64,000 nt of DNA from Rhizophagus irregularis (GCF_026210795.1 NC_089446.1:3439001-3503000); one strand, 5' to 3'. Shown: positions 9,710 to 21,663, numbered from the stretch's first letter. Notes: a model not told the origin generated them from the sequence alone. Translations and numbers: made by a program.

Positions 9710-11724
9710 ATGGGTAAAGATAACAAAAAGAAAAATAACCAGTCTAACAAAGATACTACATCTAAACGTCCTGCCTCTAGCTCTCCAACTGGCAACGTTT
9801 CTGGTCAAGGTTCCTCTATGTCTGGCCCTTCGAACACTCCACCTTCGACTACCTCTACTAATAAACGTACCAGAGTCAGTGCTGAAGACTCTGTCATGGA
9901 TGTTGATAAACCTCTCACACCTCCTGGCCCTATTGAGACAACTTCCGCTGAGATACCTTCTCAACCTGATACCTCCTCTCTTGATGCCTCTCAACACGCT
10001 CCTAACGATAAAGGCAAAAGCCCAGAAATTACTCCCGCCGTTTCCTTCTCTGAACGTGCTGCCTCCCCAGACGCGTCCCAAGCTGCAGTACAGTCTCAAC
10101 CTACACTTTTTTACGCCTCGGCTGCTCCTAATGACGTCGAAGGCTTTTGGACTCACTTCGCTTCGAACCGCGATGCGTGCGACGTGGTTGATAGGCAACT
10201 TTCCTTGTTTCCCTCTTATGGTAGTCGTGCCACATGTAGTGGTTCCAACGATTTGAAGAGGATCATCGTCCACTTCCGAAAAAAGGATGATCTTGACAAA
10301 GCCACAGCTTCCGCTATGGATTCCTTGTTTGGCTTGCATTTCCATGCATATGACCCCAGGCTATTAAGGCAGATGAACACGCGCGTACCCTGGTGGTTAC
10401 CGATATCCCCCTTTTTATAACTGACGCTCTTTTGCGTGGTACCTTTTCTCGTTACGACAATATTACTCGCTGCCATACCCGTTTATCTAAACTTTATCGT
10501 ACTGCATACATTACCTTTGAATCTACTGGTGCTTTATGGGACCTCGACTCTACCTGGGGCGTCCTTTGTGGAGGACATTGTTTGCGTATCTGCCCCGCTA
10601 CCTTCTCACCTGACCAACGTGCTGAAAGACGCGCTTATGTCGCTTTACTTGCCGGCCTTCCGCGTGGTACTATAGCGGTCGATCTTGCTGAAATTGCCGA
10701 TGAAATTTCCGCCAAATCTGTCAATGTTCCCTTCTTTATGAATTCTTACAATCCCAAACCCTACGCATATTGCCATTTTGCCTCCTCGAAACGGCTATGG
10801 AAAATGCGAATGTTCTATTTACGCGCCCTTAAAAAGGTTGGCCTCACCTGGCATTCTCCGGATGAAGTCACTTCTCTTTGTCATCGATGTGGTCGCCCTA
10901 ATTGTAACCCTGATCGATGTGGTTCTTCATCTAGACCTAATCGCCCTTCTCGCCCTTGGCAATCTAATGATAAATTACGTGCTTTATATAACAAGCATTT
11001 ACCTCCTTCTCATCCTACTAAACGACATAACCGTTTTGCCCGCCCTGATAACAATAATGATGGACAAAGCCGTACCAATGCTTCTCGCCATCGCTCTCAA
11101 TCCCGACCTAATACCCGACAACAATCTCGTTCTCGCTCTCAACATCGCCCATGGAATCGCGACAATCTTAATCACAACAATAATAATCAACGTCGTCGTA
11201 TTCCTGATGCTAAAGAACTTGATTACTATATTGATGGCATGGATGTTACATACCCTGCTCCTCCTACTGTACTTACTGATTGAAAATCTATTGGTGCTGC
11301 CCTTGAAAAAGTGGTTGAAGAATTAGCCCTCCTTACCACACAATTTGCTACCATGAACAGCCGCATCACTAATTTGGAATCTGCTATGGCTGCTCGTGCT
11401 CTTGTTCCAGGATCTTTTACCACAAAACCTTCTTCCTATATCCCTTCTTCTATGCAAGGATGGGACGATACAGTGAATCAAACAAATAATAATATCCTTG
11501 TGGATGTTAATTCTCCTCCTTTACAATCAACAAGTGGTTTTTCCCCGATCCCTCATTTTGCTCCCATTCCACCTTCCAACGTTGCTCCTTCCTCCTCTAT
11601 TGATATGGAACAACGTCTCTCCTCTCTTTCTGATACTGTTGCCTCTTTGGCTGGTTCAATTAAAGAAGGAATCCAACAAAACAACCTCATCTTAGCTCGG
11701 CAACAAGGCCAAGCTAATCAATAA
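9710..11724 (+). pseudogene. LINE ORF1, gag-like RNA-binding protein, frameshifted
   Basis: The ATG at 9710 follows a T-rich leader. The N-terminal third is Ser/Thr/Pro-rich and probably disordered. A conserved block follows (NRDACDVVDRQLSLFPSYG), then an RRM-like segment (VVTDIPLFITDALLRG), a CHRCGRPNCNPDRC zinc knuckle, an Arg/Ser/Asn-rich linker, and a coiled coil (MNSRITNLESAM). The frame shifts around the C4 run at 10354-10357, and a TGA at 11281-11283 interrupts it; the frame stays open beyond that to TAA at 11724. Known ORF1 proteins of this type coat LINE RNA. The zinc-knuckle part is clearly homologous to the minus-strand remnant at 7139-8756. Confidence 0.85.
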
Positions 11725-11773
11725 TTGTTCTCTTTCCTCCCCTTCTTTATTACCGATTTATCAGTGTGTAATA

Positions 11774-14700
11774 ATGATGGACAACAAAAAACACAATTTT
11801 TCTCCTCAACCCTCTCCTCTTATTAAATTTGGTCAAATTAATGTTAATGGTTTATGTTCTCCAGTTCGACAACAACATTTGCTTAATTTTTTTCTTCACT
11901 CTTCTTTTGGTGTCTTATCTATTAATGATACGCGACTTTCCCCTTCAAATGCTAAATTTATTTTTAATAATGAACACTCCCAACATCACTTTAAATCCTA
12001 TTGGTCTTGTTCATCTTCTTCTCGCCCTCATGATGGTGTTGGTATTTTATTACGTAATCCTCTTCATAAGCATGTTCAAACAATTGATCCCTGGAAAGGT
12101 CGACTTCTTAAATTAGATTTGTTTTTTCATCAAACTAAAATTTCTATTATTTCTATATATTATCCCCTTTGGATCTATTCATCAATCTATTTGCAATGAT
12201 CTCGTTGCTAAACTCCTTTCTTGGCTTGATTATGCCAGATCTAATAATTATTCTGTAATTATTCTTGGCGACTTTAATATTGATGAAGTCGCTCATTCCC
12301 ATTATTCTTCTAATCATTTTAGACTTCTTCGTTTACTTTCTTCTCGGTTTTTTACCGATCATCAAGCTCACTCCTCTACAGATGGTCCCGATCCCACCTT
12401 TTTTCACGATAATGGATCTTCTCGACTTGATTATATCTGGTCTTCACCTGGTTTTCCTGCTCCTGGTCTTTTTTCGCAAGTGGTTACTTCGCCCGAATCT
12501 TCTTGATCGACCTTTCACCGACCACAAAGTTCTTACAACTGTTTTTGACTTTAATTCTTGCCTGGCTATCTTGGCTAAATCTCGTCTTAAACAAAAAAAA
12601 GAAATGCGTACTATTTTTTCTTACGCTTCCACTTCAGTTGAACAATGGAATAATTTCACCGTTGAAGTAGATGATTCTCTTGGAGTTTATTTAGATAGAC
12701 AATATCGCCCTAATTTTGATTTCTCCTCCCTTTCTCTTGATCGTATGTGACATGCATTGAAAGCTGCCATAATTAGTGCTGCAATTGAAACGCTACCCTT
12801 TCAAAAAGTTTCGAATACACGTCGACATTCGTACTCTCCTGAACTAACTAAACTTATTGCTATTAACAAGTTTTTAGATCGATTTTTATATCGCCTTACT
12901 ACTCGTCGCTCTAATCGGCCCACTCAGATTGCGCAAATAACTGCTGCTTTGCCTTCCCATCTTGAGAACCTAGCATCCTTACTTCCTGATTATTCAGTTC
13001 CTACCTATTCCACGACCCCTGCATCTGTATTTAAATCGTTTTTACGATCACAGAAGAATTTAGTTTCTGCCTTTTTGTCTACTAAATTCGCCCAACACCT
13101 TACGGACTCAGTGGAATATTATACTGCACTACGTGACAAACATTTTTCGACTTCACTCGGCACCTTTATAGATTCTGCCTTATCAGTAGAAAAACGTTCG
13201 ATTGTTCTTGACCGTGTCCTGGTTGTCCTGAACTCAACTCCTACTTTATTAACGGATCCTTCGGATATTAAACAAGCTGCTATTTCTCATTTTCAATTAA
13301 TTGTTTCTCCTCCGTTGGTCCACTACTCTTGCATCACTTCATTTCCCGCCCGCTGGCAACAAGCTTACACTCCTCTTGCTAATGTGTCTGCTTCATTATA
13401 TGATCCTGTTTTGGCACCTATTTCCCTACAAGAATGGTCTGCTGTGATTTCTTCCATGCCAAATAACAAAGCTTCCGGCCCTTCAAAAATTTCTTATGAG
13501 ATGATTAAACATCTGTCCGGTGCAGCCTTGGATTTCTCTCTTTTACTTGCCAATACCTGCCTTTCCCGCGGTGATATCCCTGCTGACTGGCGTGAAGCTG
13601 TGGTTTATCCTATTCCTAAACCTCACGAATTTGATGCTCAACTTAAGAACACTCGACCAATTACCCTTTTGGAAACAATTCGGAAATGTGTCGTTAAGGT
13701 CGTCACGAATCGTCTTTCTAATATCCTTGCTGATGGTAAAATTCTTCAAGGAGGAAACTTTGCTGGTCTACCTGGTGGTTCTACTGATGTCCCTATCAAA
13801 ATGCTTGATGCGATTATTCATCAACATAAACATGACTCTACTGATGATCAGGAACTATAGATCGTTTCTCAAGATATATCTAAAGCTTTTGATTCTATGG
13901 ATTTAAATATGCTTAAATTAGCTTTAGATAGATTACATATCCCTGCACTTTTAGTGCGATTTATTTTGAATCTTTTTACACAACGCAACAATAAGATAAT
14001 TACTTGTCATGGCGATACAGCTGCTTATAGAGATAATCATGTATTCTTCCGAAGAAATTTTCCTAATTCTTCGGAATTCTACACAATCCGAAGAAAAAAT
14101 TTTTACCCCTGAGAATCACCATTTTTGGATTAAGTTCGTGATGCATATGTAGAAAACTAAGTACCTGCATTATAATAAATCTATCAGATTTCAGTATATA
14201 GTATAAAAAATAAAACAACGATAAATCTAACATTAAAGATTTATCTGATTTTCTTTTAAAGTTCTATTTTACAAAATTCCTAATAGCTAATAACCGAAAA
14301 ATGTCACTTTTTTAGCATTTATAACACGTTAAAATGACAACATTTCTTACAAAAATTCTCACAATTCCGTCATAATAACGAAATGACAATATTCTATAAC
14401 ATGTTAACAAATTTGTATCGTGTGGAACTGAAAGAGTTTCGAATTTTGGAAATTCTAGTTCCGAATTTCACAGTTTTTTCTTGTAGTTCCTTTTTATGCA
14501 GGATATAAAATAATAAATTTAATAACTAACAAAAGGTTTAATGCGAAAAATTTATTCAATTTTGAAAAATGATAGTGTTTATTAGTTATTAAGTCACGGG
14601 TTCAATCCAAAAATGGTGATTCTCAGGGGTAAAATATTTTTTCTTCGGATTGTGTAGAATTCCGAAGAATTAGGAAAATTTCTTCGGAAGAATACATGAT

Positions 14701-17700
14701 TATCTTATAGAGTACGTGTTGGTATCGATCAAGGAGAAATCATTTCCCCTCTTCTTTGGGTGATTTATTTGGATCCCTTGCTCACTGTTTTGAATTATGA
14801 AGCACGAGATCCTTTTATTTTAAAATCTTCAGCTCTTCTAGATTATTCTCCACTTGAATTTGAACAACATTCTTTACCTGTTTCACATTTGACATTTATG
14901 GATGATTCTACCCTCATTGCTTCTTCGAAATCTGGAATTGAAGACCGTCTTTCTATTACTGCTGAATTTTATACTTTAAATAATGTTTAAGCTAATTCAG
15001 CGAAATATGTTCTTCTTTCATCCTCTTCCCCCTCCTCGAAGATTATTTTTGATCTTTCACCTTCTCCTTTAGTTCCCATTCCTTCCCTTTCTCTTTCTTT
15101 TTTATCTGTTACAACTTCATTTCGTTTTTTAGGAGTTTGGTTTTCTTTATCTGCTTCTTCTGATTTTGTTCTCAGACAAGCGCGCTCTATGGTTAAAGAT
15201 ATGGCAGCTCTCCTGGGACTGAAGAAATTATTAGCACAGCATGTGGCCTATCTTTATAATGCTGTCCTTCTTCCGCGATTGGAATTTCGTCTTCAAACTA
15301 CCCTTTTCTCTGAAAGTACTATTCAAACAATTGTCAAGCCTATGTTTTCGGTACTTCGAAGAAAAGCTGGTCTAGCTGCGACTACTCCGTTGCCTTTGTT
15401 ATTTCTCAAACTTCCCTTTTCTATTCAAAATGCTTTCTATCGCTTTCTTTCTTCCCATATTGCATCTTGGCAAAAAATTTTCACTCATCCTGATTTCAAA
15501 GATTTTGCCCTTTATGCTATCTCCTATCTTCAAGGATATTTGGGTGCTGAAAGTTGCCCGACTACTATCGACTTAGAACCATGGTCACAAATCGTTTCTT
15601 TGCGAACGCACACTTTGTTTAATTCGTTATTGTTTTCTTCGCGATTGAACATCACGTGGTCTCTTTCCTTCCGACCTCCGAGGCATGATCTACAGCCTGC
15701 TCTGCCACTGCGCTTTATTCTACCTCATTCCATTTTTCAATTGAGTTGGAAACTTTGGAAAAATTTGAATATATTTGTGCTCGCTCAATTGGTTTCTCCT
15801 TGTGGACGTTATCTTATGAATTGGCCTGACCATCGTTATCTTGGTATCGTTGGTCGTAAAGGACGAATTCCTACTTGGTTTAATTTTATTAAAAACAATT
15901 TTCTTTCTTCTTCTTCTTCTTCTTTGTTTTTGCCTTTGTATTTTATTAATTCTTCTTTTACTTTAGCTTCACCTTGTTTATTAGATCATACTGTTAAAGA
16001 TTATCAATTTTACCCACAATGGGCTATTAATTTTGATTTCGATACTCAAACTTTATCTGTTGGTCGTGTGTGTATCACCTACAAGAAACAAAACTCGGCT
16101 ATTATGTCACATTGGCTTCCTGTATCTACCTCGGCTGATGAACGATCCTATAACCCTTGTCCTGGTTGTGCTCTTAACATTCCTGCCTTATCCAAGAAAT
16201 CTGCTATCAAACAACGCTGTAATAGCGAAAAGTGTTTTTTCAATGTCACCCTATCAGAAACTGTGGGCTACCCTACTAGAAATGCCAAAGTTTTTGCGGC
16301 CTACCTTCCCATTACTCTTTCTACTTCATGGAGTTATGCCACTTCCTTGGCCTTTGTTCATTTGATGAACCCGCCCTCAACCGCTTCTTTCACCCTTTCT
16401 CCTTCTGTTAAGGACAGTTTAGAAGATGATGTTTTGCCGTCTTCTGTGCAATCTTTGTATACCGATGGCTCTTTCCGTCCTGCCAAAGATTCTTTATCCT
16501 CTTCCATGACTTCTGCTTGGATTGCTCTCGATGATGATGGATTTATCCTTGAATCTTCATCCATGCATCTTCCCTCTTGTTTCCCTTCAGCTTTACGTTC
16601 TGAAATTTATGCTGTTTTATTAGGATTGAACGCCCTCTCTCGTGACTCTTCAATTTCTATCTATACTGATTGTAGTCAGTTAATTTCACTATGGACACGT
16701 TTTGTTGATGTTCCTTTCTCACCGAAGTTGCTTCGAGAACCTAATCATCTTCTTTGGTTTTCTATTCGACAACTTATCATGGATCGTAACCTCCAAGTCG
16801 ATTTGATTAAAGTCCCTGCTCATGGCGATGACGTCTATAATGTACAAGCGGATTTTCTGGCAAAAGATGCTCATTCATCTATACAACCTTCTGTTTCGCC
16901 TTTGGCATTTTGTCATGCTCCATGCTTGTTAACTTTTAACTCTTTACCTGTTGACATGAATATTCGTCACTTTATTCGCTCTATAGCAGACGCTCGTGCT
17001 CTTTTATCTTTCTGTTTATTGGCACGTTTTACTGCTCTTGGTTCTCCTTCACTTTTTGATTGGGCTGGTATATATTTTTGCCTTTCACAAATTAAAGGTT
17101 TTGCTTCGCATAAGAATGGTCGTCCGGAATTCTGGATCTTCCGTATCAAACTCCTCTTGGATATGTTGCCTACCTTAACTACTCTTCAACAACGCAAACC
17201 TTACTTATACTCTCTCCGACTGGCTTTGTCCGCAGTGTAATTCTGCTCCAGAAGATTTGAATCATCTTTGGACTTGTCCTTATATTTTACCGGAATTAAA
17301 TCCTTGTTTAACACACCGGTCTGAAGTCATTAAATTTAGAGATTCTTGTTTATCTTCCTTCCTATCCTTGAAATCTTTGGATATTTCTTTTCAAACCGAA
17401 TTTTTTGCTTTGGAATGTTGGAACTATGAAGCTCCTTCTTCATCCTGTCTTTGGCTTACTCGAGGATTGTTGCCTGCACATTTAACGGCATTTTTGAATC
17501 AACACTTCTCTCTCTCTGTTATATACAAGACTATTTCTCCCCTTCTTAATGACTTCCAAGTCAAATTATATGGTGAAATTTGGCTATGTCGGAATGTTCT
17601 TTTTCATGCTTGGGAAGAGTCGCAGGGTATCTCGGCTGCTTCCAAATTACGTGGCCCTTCTATAACTACCACCTCTACTATTTCTCCTCATCATCACAAC

Positions 17701-17838
17701 TCCTCTTTGGCGACAGTTTCTCAGGATTCCTGGATTTCTTGGATATCCTCTTCTATAATTCGGGGTGGATCATGGATCTCGCACCTGGATTTTCTGCGCC
17801 GCTTAACAGTTCAACCTCTTAGGGTCTCTTTCTGGTAA
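11774..17838 (+). pseudogene. LINE ORF2: endonuclease, reverse transcriptase, RNase H
   Basis: Domains in order: an exonuclease-endonuclease-phosphatase fold (FGQINVNGL near 11830, ILGDFNID near 12265, TDHKVL near 12520); RT with RPITLLETIRK near 13660, QDISKAFDS (motif A) near 13875, GIDQGEIISP after 14720 and FMDDSTLIA (catalytic motif C) near 14897; and RNase H with YTDGS near 16460, SEIYA, YTDCSQ and VQADFLAKD. A C-terminal CPQC...HLWTC finger lies near 17230-17275. Lesions are frameshifts at the C4 run 12164-12167, between about 12470 and 12510, and near 17205-17235; stops at 12748 (TGA), 13858 (TAG) and 14988 (TAA); and a 671-bp MITE at 14033-14703. The RNase H catalytic residues are preserved. 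Confidence 0.9.
14033..14703. mobile_element. Mutator-type MITE, 671 bp, inside the RT domain
   Basis: Long terminal inverted repeats of about 100 bp begin ATAATCATGTATTCTTCCG and include CCTGAGAATCACCATTTTTG; the arms differ by one indel and a few inner bases. CTTATAGAG (9 bp) flanks it exactly on both sides (14024-14032 and 14704-14712). Removing the element plus one 9-bp copy restores the RT reading frame between 13861 and 14760. Long TIRs with a 9-bp duplication are the signature of Mutator-like elements. No coding capacity. Confidence 0.9.
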
Positions 17839-18090
17839 CGGACTGGATTTTTGGATGTTGGATAGTTGACTCACACTGGCCTTCGGGTAAAGTTGGGGTA
17901 TGCGATTCTGTAATAGTTTAGTTTTTCTTTGCTTAAATTTATTTTAGTTTAGATTTCTTTACTTGTATGAGTCGTGAAGCTACTCTTTTTATTTTTTATT
18001 AGTTTATTTTCTTATTTTTGTAATATTGTTCGACCACATTTTCGATGTTTAAATATAAATAAAAGATAAAGTCTTAAGACTGTTTGCATA

Positions 18091-18107
18091 GGAAAAGGAT
18101 AAAACTA
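18091..18107 (+). repeat. 17-bp direct repeat, copy 2 (between LINE and tRNA-like element)
   Basis: GGAAAAGGATAAAACTA, immediately after the LINE 3' end and immediately before the tRNA-like element. Confidence 0.9.
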
Positions 18108-19083
18108 GGGTTGGTCACCCTATCTCGGTGGTTAGTCACTGAGACCCTCATTAAGCCTGAGTATGGTGAGGTCGCAGGTTCGATTCCCATGACCACGGAA
18201 ATAAAAAGAATTTTACTGCGGACGTTACAACCAATAGCGTGAAGGTACAGGGAACAGTGCGAGGCGGGACCTGCATCAAACGGCGAATTAGTGCGTACGG
18301 TTAGGCCGCACATTTCAACGCCAAGGGTCGCTGATGTCCTTCTTAACGTTCTTTATGAGGCCATTGGCATGTGCGCAGTCCTGTCCGCGGGAGTCACTAT
18401 ATACGCTAGGGGGACTCCTGCTCGGGTGGTCATTTCCACGATACACTGAGGTCAGTAATGGCTAGATAGTCGTCCTAGATGGTAAAGCTGAGGGTGCAAT
18501 GTCTTAGTGGTAGTTAGACCTTCTGTTAGGTCTTAGGCCAACCAAGATGTTCGTGCACAGAACAGGTAGCATGGTTATGGAGTTCGATTTCCCACTTCTT
18601 GGGTCCTGGCTGGTGATCCCTGGTTCGATACCCACCATAAGGGGTGATCCTGGACAGAAGCCTGCTACTTCCTGTTCGAGTGGTTATTACAAAGTATACC
18701 ACTTGGGGTAAACAACTGTACTATCAGTGCTAGGTAATCGCAGGCTGTAGTGGCCTGAAATGTCAGACTAAAATAGTGGTATGGAAGGGTATTAGATGGT
18801 TGATGTTACCTGTCGAAAGTCCTCCATGAAAGTAGATGCTCTCTAAAGGTTGTAAAATAAATTGAGTATCAGTGTCATGCAATGGATATAGGATGAGTAG
18901 GCGGCGTGTATCTAGCTTCAGATCAACCTAAAATGGCCCGATGGGGGATGTCTTCTAAAGTGGTGCTGTTACCTGAAGAATTAAGTACTCGGTATAATGG
19001 TTGCCCAGTGAAGATGATAGGACACAGACCCGAGATTAGTCTCATAAGAGGCAATGGGTGGTCTGGCCATAAACACTAGCAAA
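18108..19083 (+). mobile_element. tRNA-like composite (SINE-type) element, 976 bp
   Basis: This non-coding, relatively GC-rich block is bounded by the 17-bp repeats at 18091 and 19084. Its 5' end (GGGTTGGTCACCC, then CTCGGTGGTTAGTCACTGAG) resembles a tRNA acceptor and D arm with an A box, and GGTTCGATTCC at 18177-18187 is a textbook B box. Two further B-box-like sites follow at 18580-18592 (GAGTTCGATTTCC, after GGTAGCATGGTTATGG) and 18622-18632 (GGTTCGATACC). Stems are too degenerate for a functional tRNA. The likely identity is a long SINE or fused SINE dimer moved by a LINE; alternatively a non-coding RNA gene. The sequence has no poly-A tail. Confidence 0.6.
18177..18187 (+). promoter_or_regulatory. 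Pol III B-box-like site
   Basis: GGTTCGATTCC matches the GGTTCGANTCC consensus exactly and sits about 55 bp after an A-box-like TGGTTAGTCACTG, the spacing expected of a tRNA-type internal promoter. Confidence 0.6.
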
Positions 19084-19100
19084 GGAAAAGGATAAAACTA
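19084..19100 (+). repeat. 17-bp direct repeat, copy 3
   Basis: GGAAAAGGATAAAACTA. It is followed by CCACCATTCGATTCGTCTC, which continues the interrupted 148-bp tandem unit, so this is the right border of all inserted DNA. Confidence 0.9.
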
Positions 19101-19369
19101 CCACCATTCGATTCGTCTCAGTGAGATGATTCTAACAAGCTATGATACATCTTTGTACGATTATTAGATGCCAAGTTATTTAATATATTCTTTATATAAC
19201 TGTGATTATAAACGGTTCTTTTTAATATAAGATTTTTGAAAATAGGTGTGATAGTGACTATAGATAGATTGTGACTATATAGGATAGATTTTAATAATAA
19301 AGTGTTTTGAACATTTAACTGGTGTGACTATATAGTAGAATGTGACTATAACAGGAGTGACTATAGAGG
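19101..19369 (+). repeat. End of the 148-bp tandem unit, then GTGACTATA repeats
   Basis: 19101-19180 continues the fourth tandem unit. 19240-19370 contains six irregularly spaced GTGACTATA or GTGATAGTGACTATA blocks; similar blocks occur at 8945-8985 on the other side of the LINE region, so both flanks belong to one older repeat. Confidence 0.6.
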
Positions 19370-19623
19370 GAGTTGACTGTATTAATTTAAATTTAATTGA
19401 ATTTACTGAATTAAATGAATTTTGGGATAAAGTTTCATTACAGCTTCCTCTTTTAGAAAAAATTGCGCGAAATTATATTTGGTTACCAATCTCTTCCTGC
19501 GCAGTAGAAAGAAGTTTTTCCGCATATAATAAAATTTTAGATGATGATAGACAAAATTTAAATCCAGAATCACTTAAATTCCTTACTATTATGTACTTTA
19601 ATAATCAAAATAGCAACAAATAA
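19370..19623 (+). pseudogene. hAT transposase C-terminal (hATC) fragment
   Basis: The open frame contains the classic hAT dimerisation block: FWDKVSLQLPLLEKIARNYI, then LPISSCAVERSFSAYNKIL, then LNPESLKFLTIMYFN, and TAA at 19623. Only the last 80 or so residues of a transposase are present, and the apparent N-terminus is read from the GTGACTATA repeat. There is no catalytic domain. Non-functional relic. Confidence 0.85.
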
Positions 19624-20147
19624 CTATAATGATTAGTAAAATTTATATCGGAATAAATCGGAATTTTTACTGTTATCGTGATAAATATTTGTGATTTGAT
19701 ATCGGAATTTTTCCGGGTATCTGATCCGATGATCCGATTTTTTTAATCCGGATTGATCAGTCACGTGATCATCCGGCTGACGGTTTGACCAGATTCATCC
19801 GGAGCGCACCTCGATGTTGTAGTTATGCTAAAATTTACAGATTCTGTTTCTAATTTAGAATATAATTACAATCAATATTAATAATTTTTTACAAATTTTT
19901 ATTTGTTTGCAATATAGAATGTTATATAATACAAAATATATAGCAATGTATAGTACATACAGGAATAAAGAATATTGTGCTATTTTTCAAGCTTATGTTT
20001 TGATGCTTTTTCATAATATATGTCTCATATGATAAGAAAAAAATGGAATAACAATTTGAATAAAGAAAGAATAAAAACATTTACAAGCTCAATTAAAATT
20101 CTATCAATAAATTTCTATATATGTGTGTGTGTTTTTGAAAAAATGCT
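19624..20147. other. Intergenic, degenerate GATCCGG palindromes
   Basis: 19640-19810 has interspersed GATCCGGA / TCCGGATT and TCACGTGATCATCCGG motifs, apparently the remains of an inverted-repeat element. The rest is AT-rich 3' flank of the flotillin gene. Confidence 0.5.
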
Positions 20148-21663
20148 TTAACTCTTTCCAGAAGAAGAGTTTTCTTTATTCGGCATTTGAGCTAACCAGC
20201 TAGGAGGACTAATTCCAGTTTGTTGCTGAATAGTTGACAAAAGTGGAGGTAAAGATTGAAAGATATTTGCTATAGGATTTGCTTTTTCATTTGTTTCATT
20301 TCCAGTATTCCAAACAGTAATGTTAGGATTAAGACCTTGAATAGCATTAGCATTTTCTTTGGCCAATTGTTGATAAACACCACGATCAATCATTATATAT
20401 TGAAGTGCTGCATAACCATCACCTCCGAAAGAATCCATTATATTTTTAATACCTTGAGCTTGAGCATTGTAAATAGCCAAAAGACCTTCAGCCTCTTTTT
20501 GCTTTTTAAAGAGTTCAGCTTCAGCTTCTTTTTGTTTTTCAAATAAACGAGCATTAGCATTTGCTTTAGCGGCTTCAAATTCAGCGGTTGCTTTAGATAC
20601 ATATTGTACGCGAAGACGTTCCGTTTCTGATAATAATCTACGTTCTTCAACTTGTTTTTGAAGTTCAGATTCACGCATCTTTGCGGCTTGAGAAGCTTCA
20701 ATGGCGGCTATTTTTTTAGCACGGTCAAATTCTGATTCTTTAGTAGCCAAATTCATATTAGCTTGTGCTATAGACACTTTACGTTCATTTTCAATTAAAA
20801 TTGTTTCAGCTTCAACTTTAGCCGTTTCACGACGTGTTAAACCTTCACGTTCTTTTGCACCAACATCACCACGATATTTTGCTTCGGCCACATCTACTTT
20901 TGCTTGATTTACGGCACCTTCATGTGTTTTCATTCTCTATGAGAAAAAGAAAATTTTTTTAAATATAATGATAAAAATAAATAAATAAATAAATAAGAAT
21001 CAATTTAATAATACAAACCATATATGCAAAATATTCAGACCCTTGAGTATCTTGAAGTTGTTTAACATTAGCATTATAAATGAACAAACCAAATTGATCC
21101 AATTCAGCTTGAACATTTTTAATGACCTGATCTTTAAATCCTTTCCTTTCTTGAAAAATTTCTTCCATAGTCATTGCAGCAGCAATAACTCTAGTTTCAC
21201 CTTCAATAATACCTCGAACTAATTCTTTAACATGATCACTATTCTTATCATTTGCAGCTAAAAGTTTTGCATAACGTTCTAAAGCCTTAGGTTCATCTTT
21301 TGGACCAATAGTGAAAACTGCTGGAAGATTAAATTCTAATTTCTCGGCACTCATTGCTTGTAATTGTAAAGTATAATTTGCCGGAGTTATGTCGAAGAAT
21401 GTTGATCTTTGGACTGATTTGATGAAAAAGAAAAAAATTCAAGATTAGAATAATATTCAGTAATAAAATTAATTAGTAAAAAAACTAATAATTACATGGG
21501 AATACCCATCCTTTTTTACAGATTGAAATATCTCTAACGAATGCTCCAGTTTTAACCAAATATTGATTTGGGTCACTAAAAGAAAAAAAAATTATCATTA
21601 AAGCGAAACGAAAAAAAAAATTTCGTTAAGATATCGGACGATAAAATACCTAACCCTGTACAT
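20148..21663 (-). CDS. Flotillin-like (SPFH/PHB domain) membrane scaffold protein
   Basis: Four exons on the minus strand: 21663-21650 (only 14 nt), 21575-21496, 21413-21019 and 20936-20148. They join to a 425-residue protein, MYRV at the start and SGKS at the end, with GT...AG introns throughout. Residues 1-180 form the SPFH/PHB part ([20 protein letters not shown], then [15 protein letters not shown] and [19 protein letters not shown]). The long Ala/Glu/Lys-rich coiled coil follows, with the repeated EA-type heptads of flotillins ([20 protein letters not shown]). A C-terminal [21 protein letters not shown] block comes last. Flotillins oligomerise on the inner face of the plasma membrane or endosomes in ordered lipid domains. 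No lesions; length is normal for the family. Confidence 0.93.

Larger units (their letters stand above)
9576..18090 (+). mobile_element. Full-length APE-type LINE with RNase H
   Basis: The 8.5-kb element has a short 5' leader starting AAACTAAAACTAAC, an ORF1 (gag-like), a 49-bp gap, an ORF2 (endonuclease, reverse transcriptase, RNase H, zinc finger), and a 3' end AATAAAAGATAAAG...TGTTTGCATA. The flanking 17-bp repeats at 9559 and 18091 are identical, as expected of endonuclease-mediated target-primed insertion. The domain order suits RNase H-bearing clades such as Tad or I; I cannot place it more finely. Base composition is visibly richer in C on the coding strand than its surroundings. Both ORFs are broken, and a MITE sits inside the RT domain. 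Confidence 0.9.

Noticed and set aside
9704-10345. 213-codon minus-strand ORF
   Set aside because: Exact antisense of LINE ORF1; no homology of its own.
18108-18200. Functional tRNA gene
   Set aside because: A and B boxes are present but acceptor and T stems do not pair properly.
18074-18313. 79-codon minus ORF over the tRNA-like block
   Set aside because: Overlaps tRNA-like boxes and has no recognisable domain.
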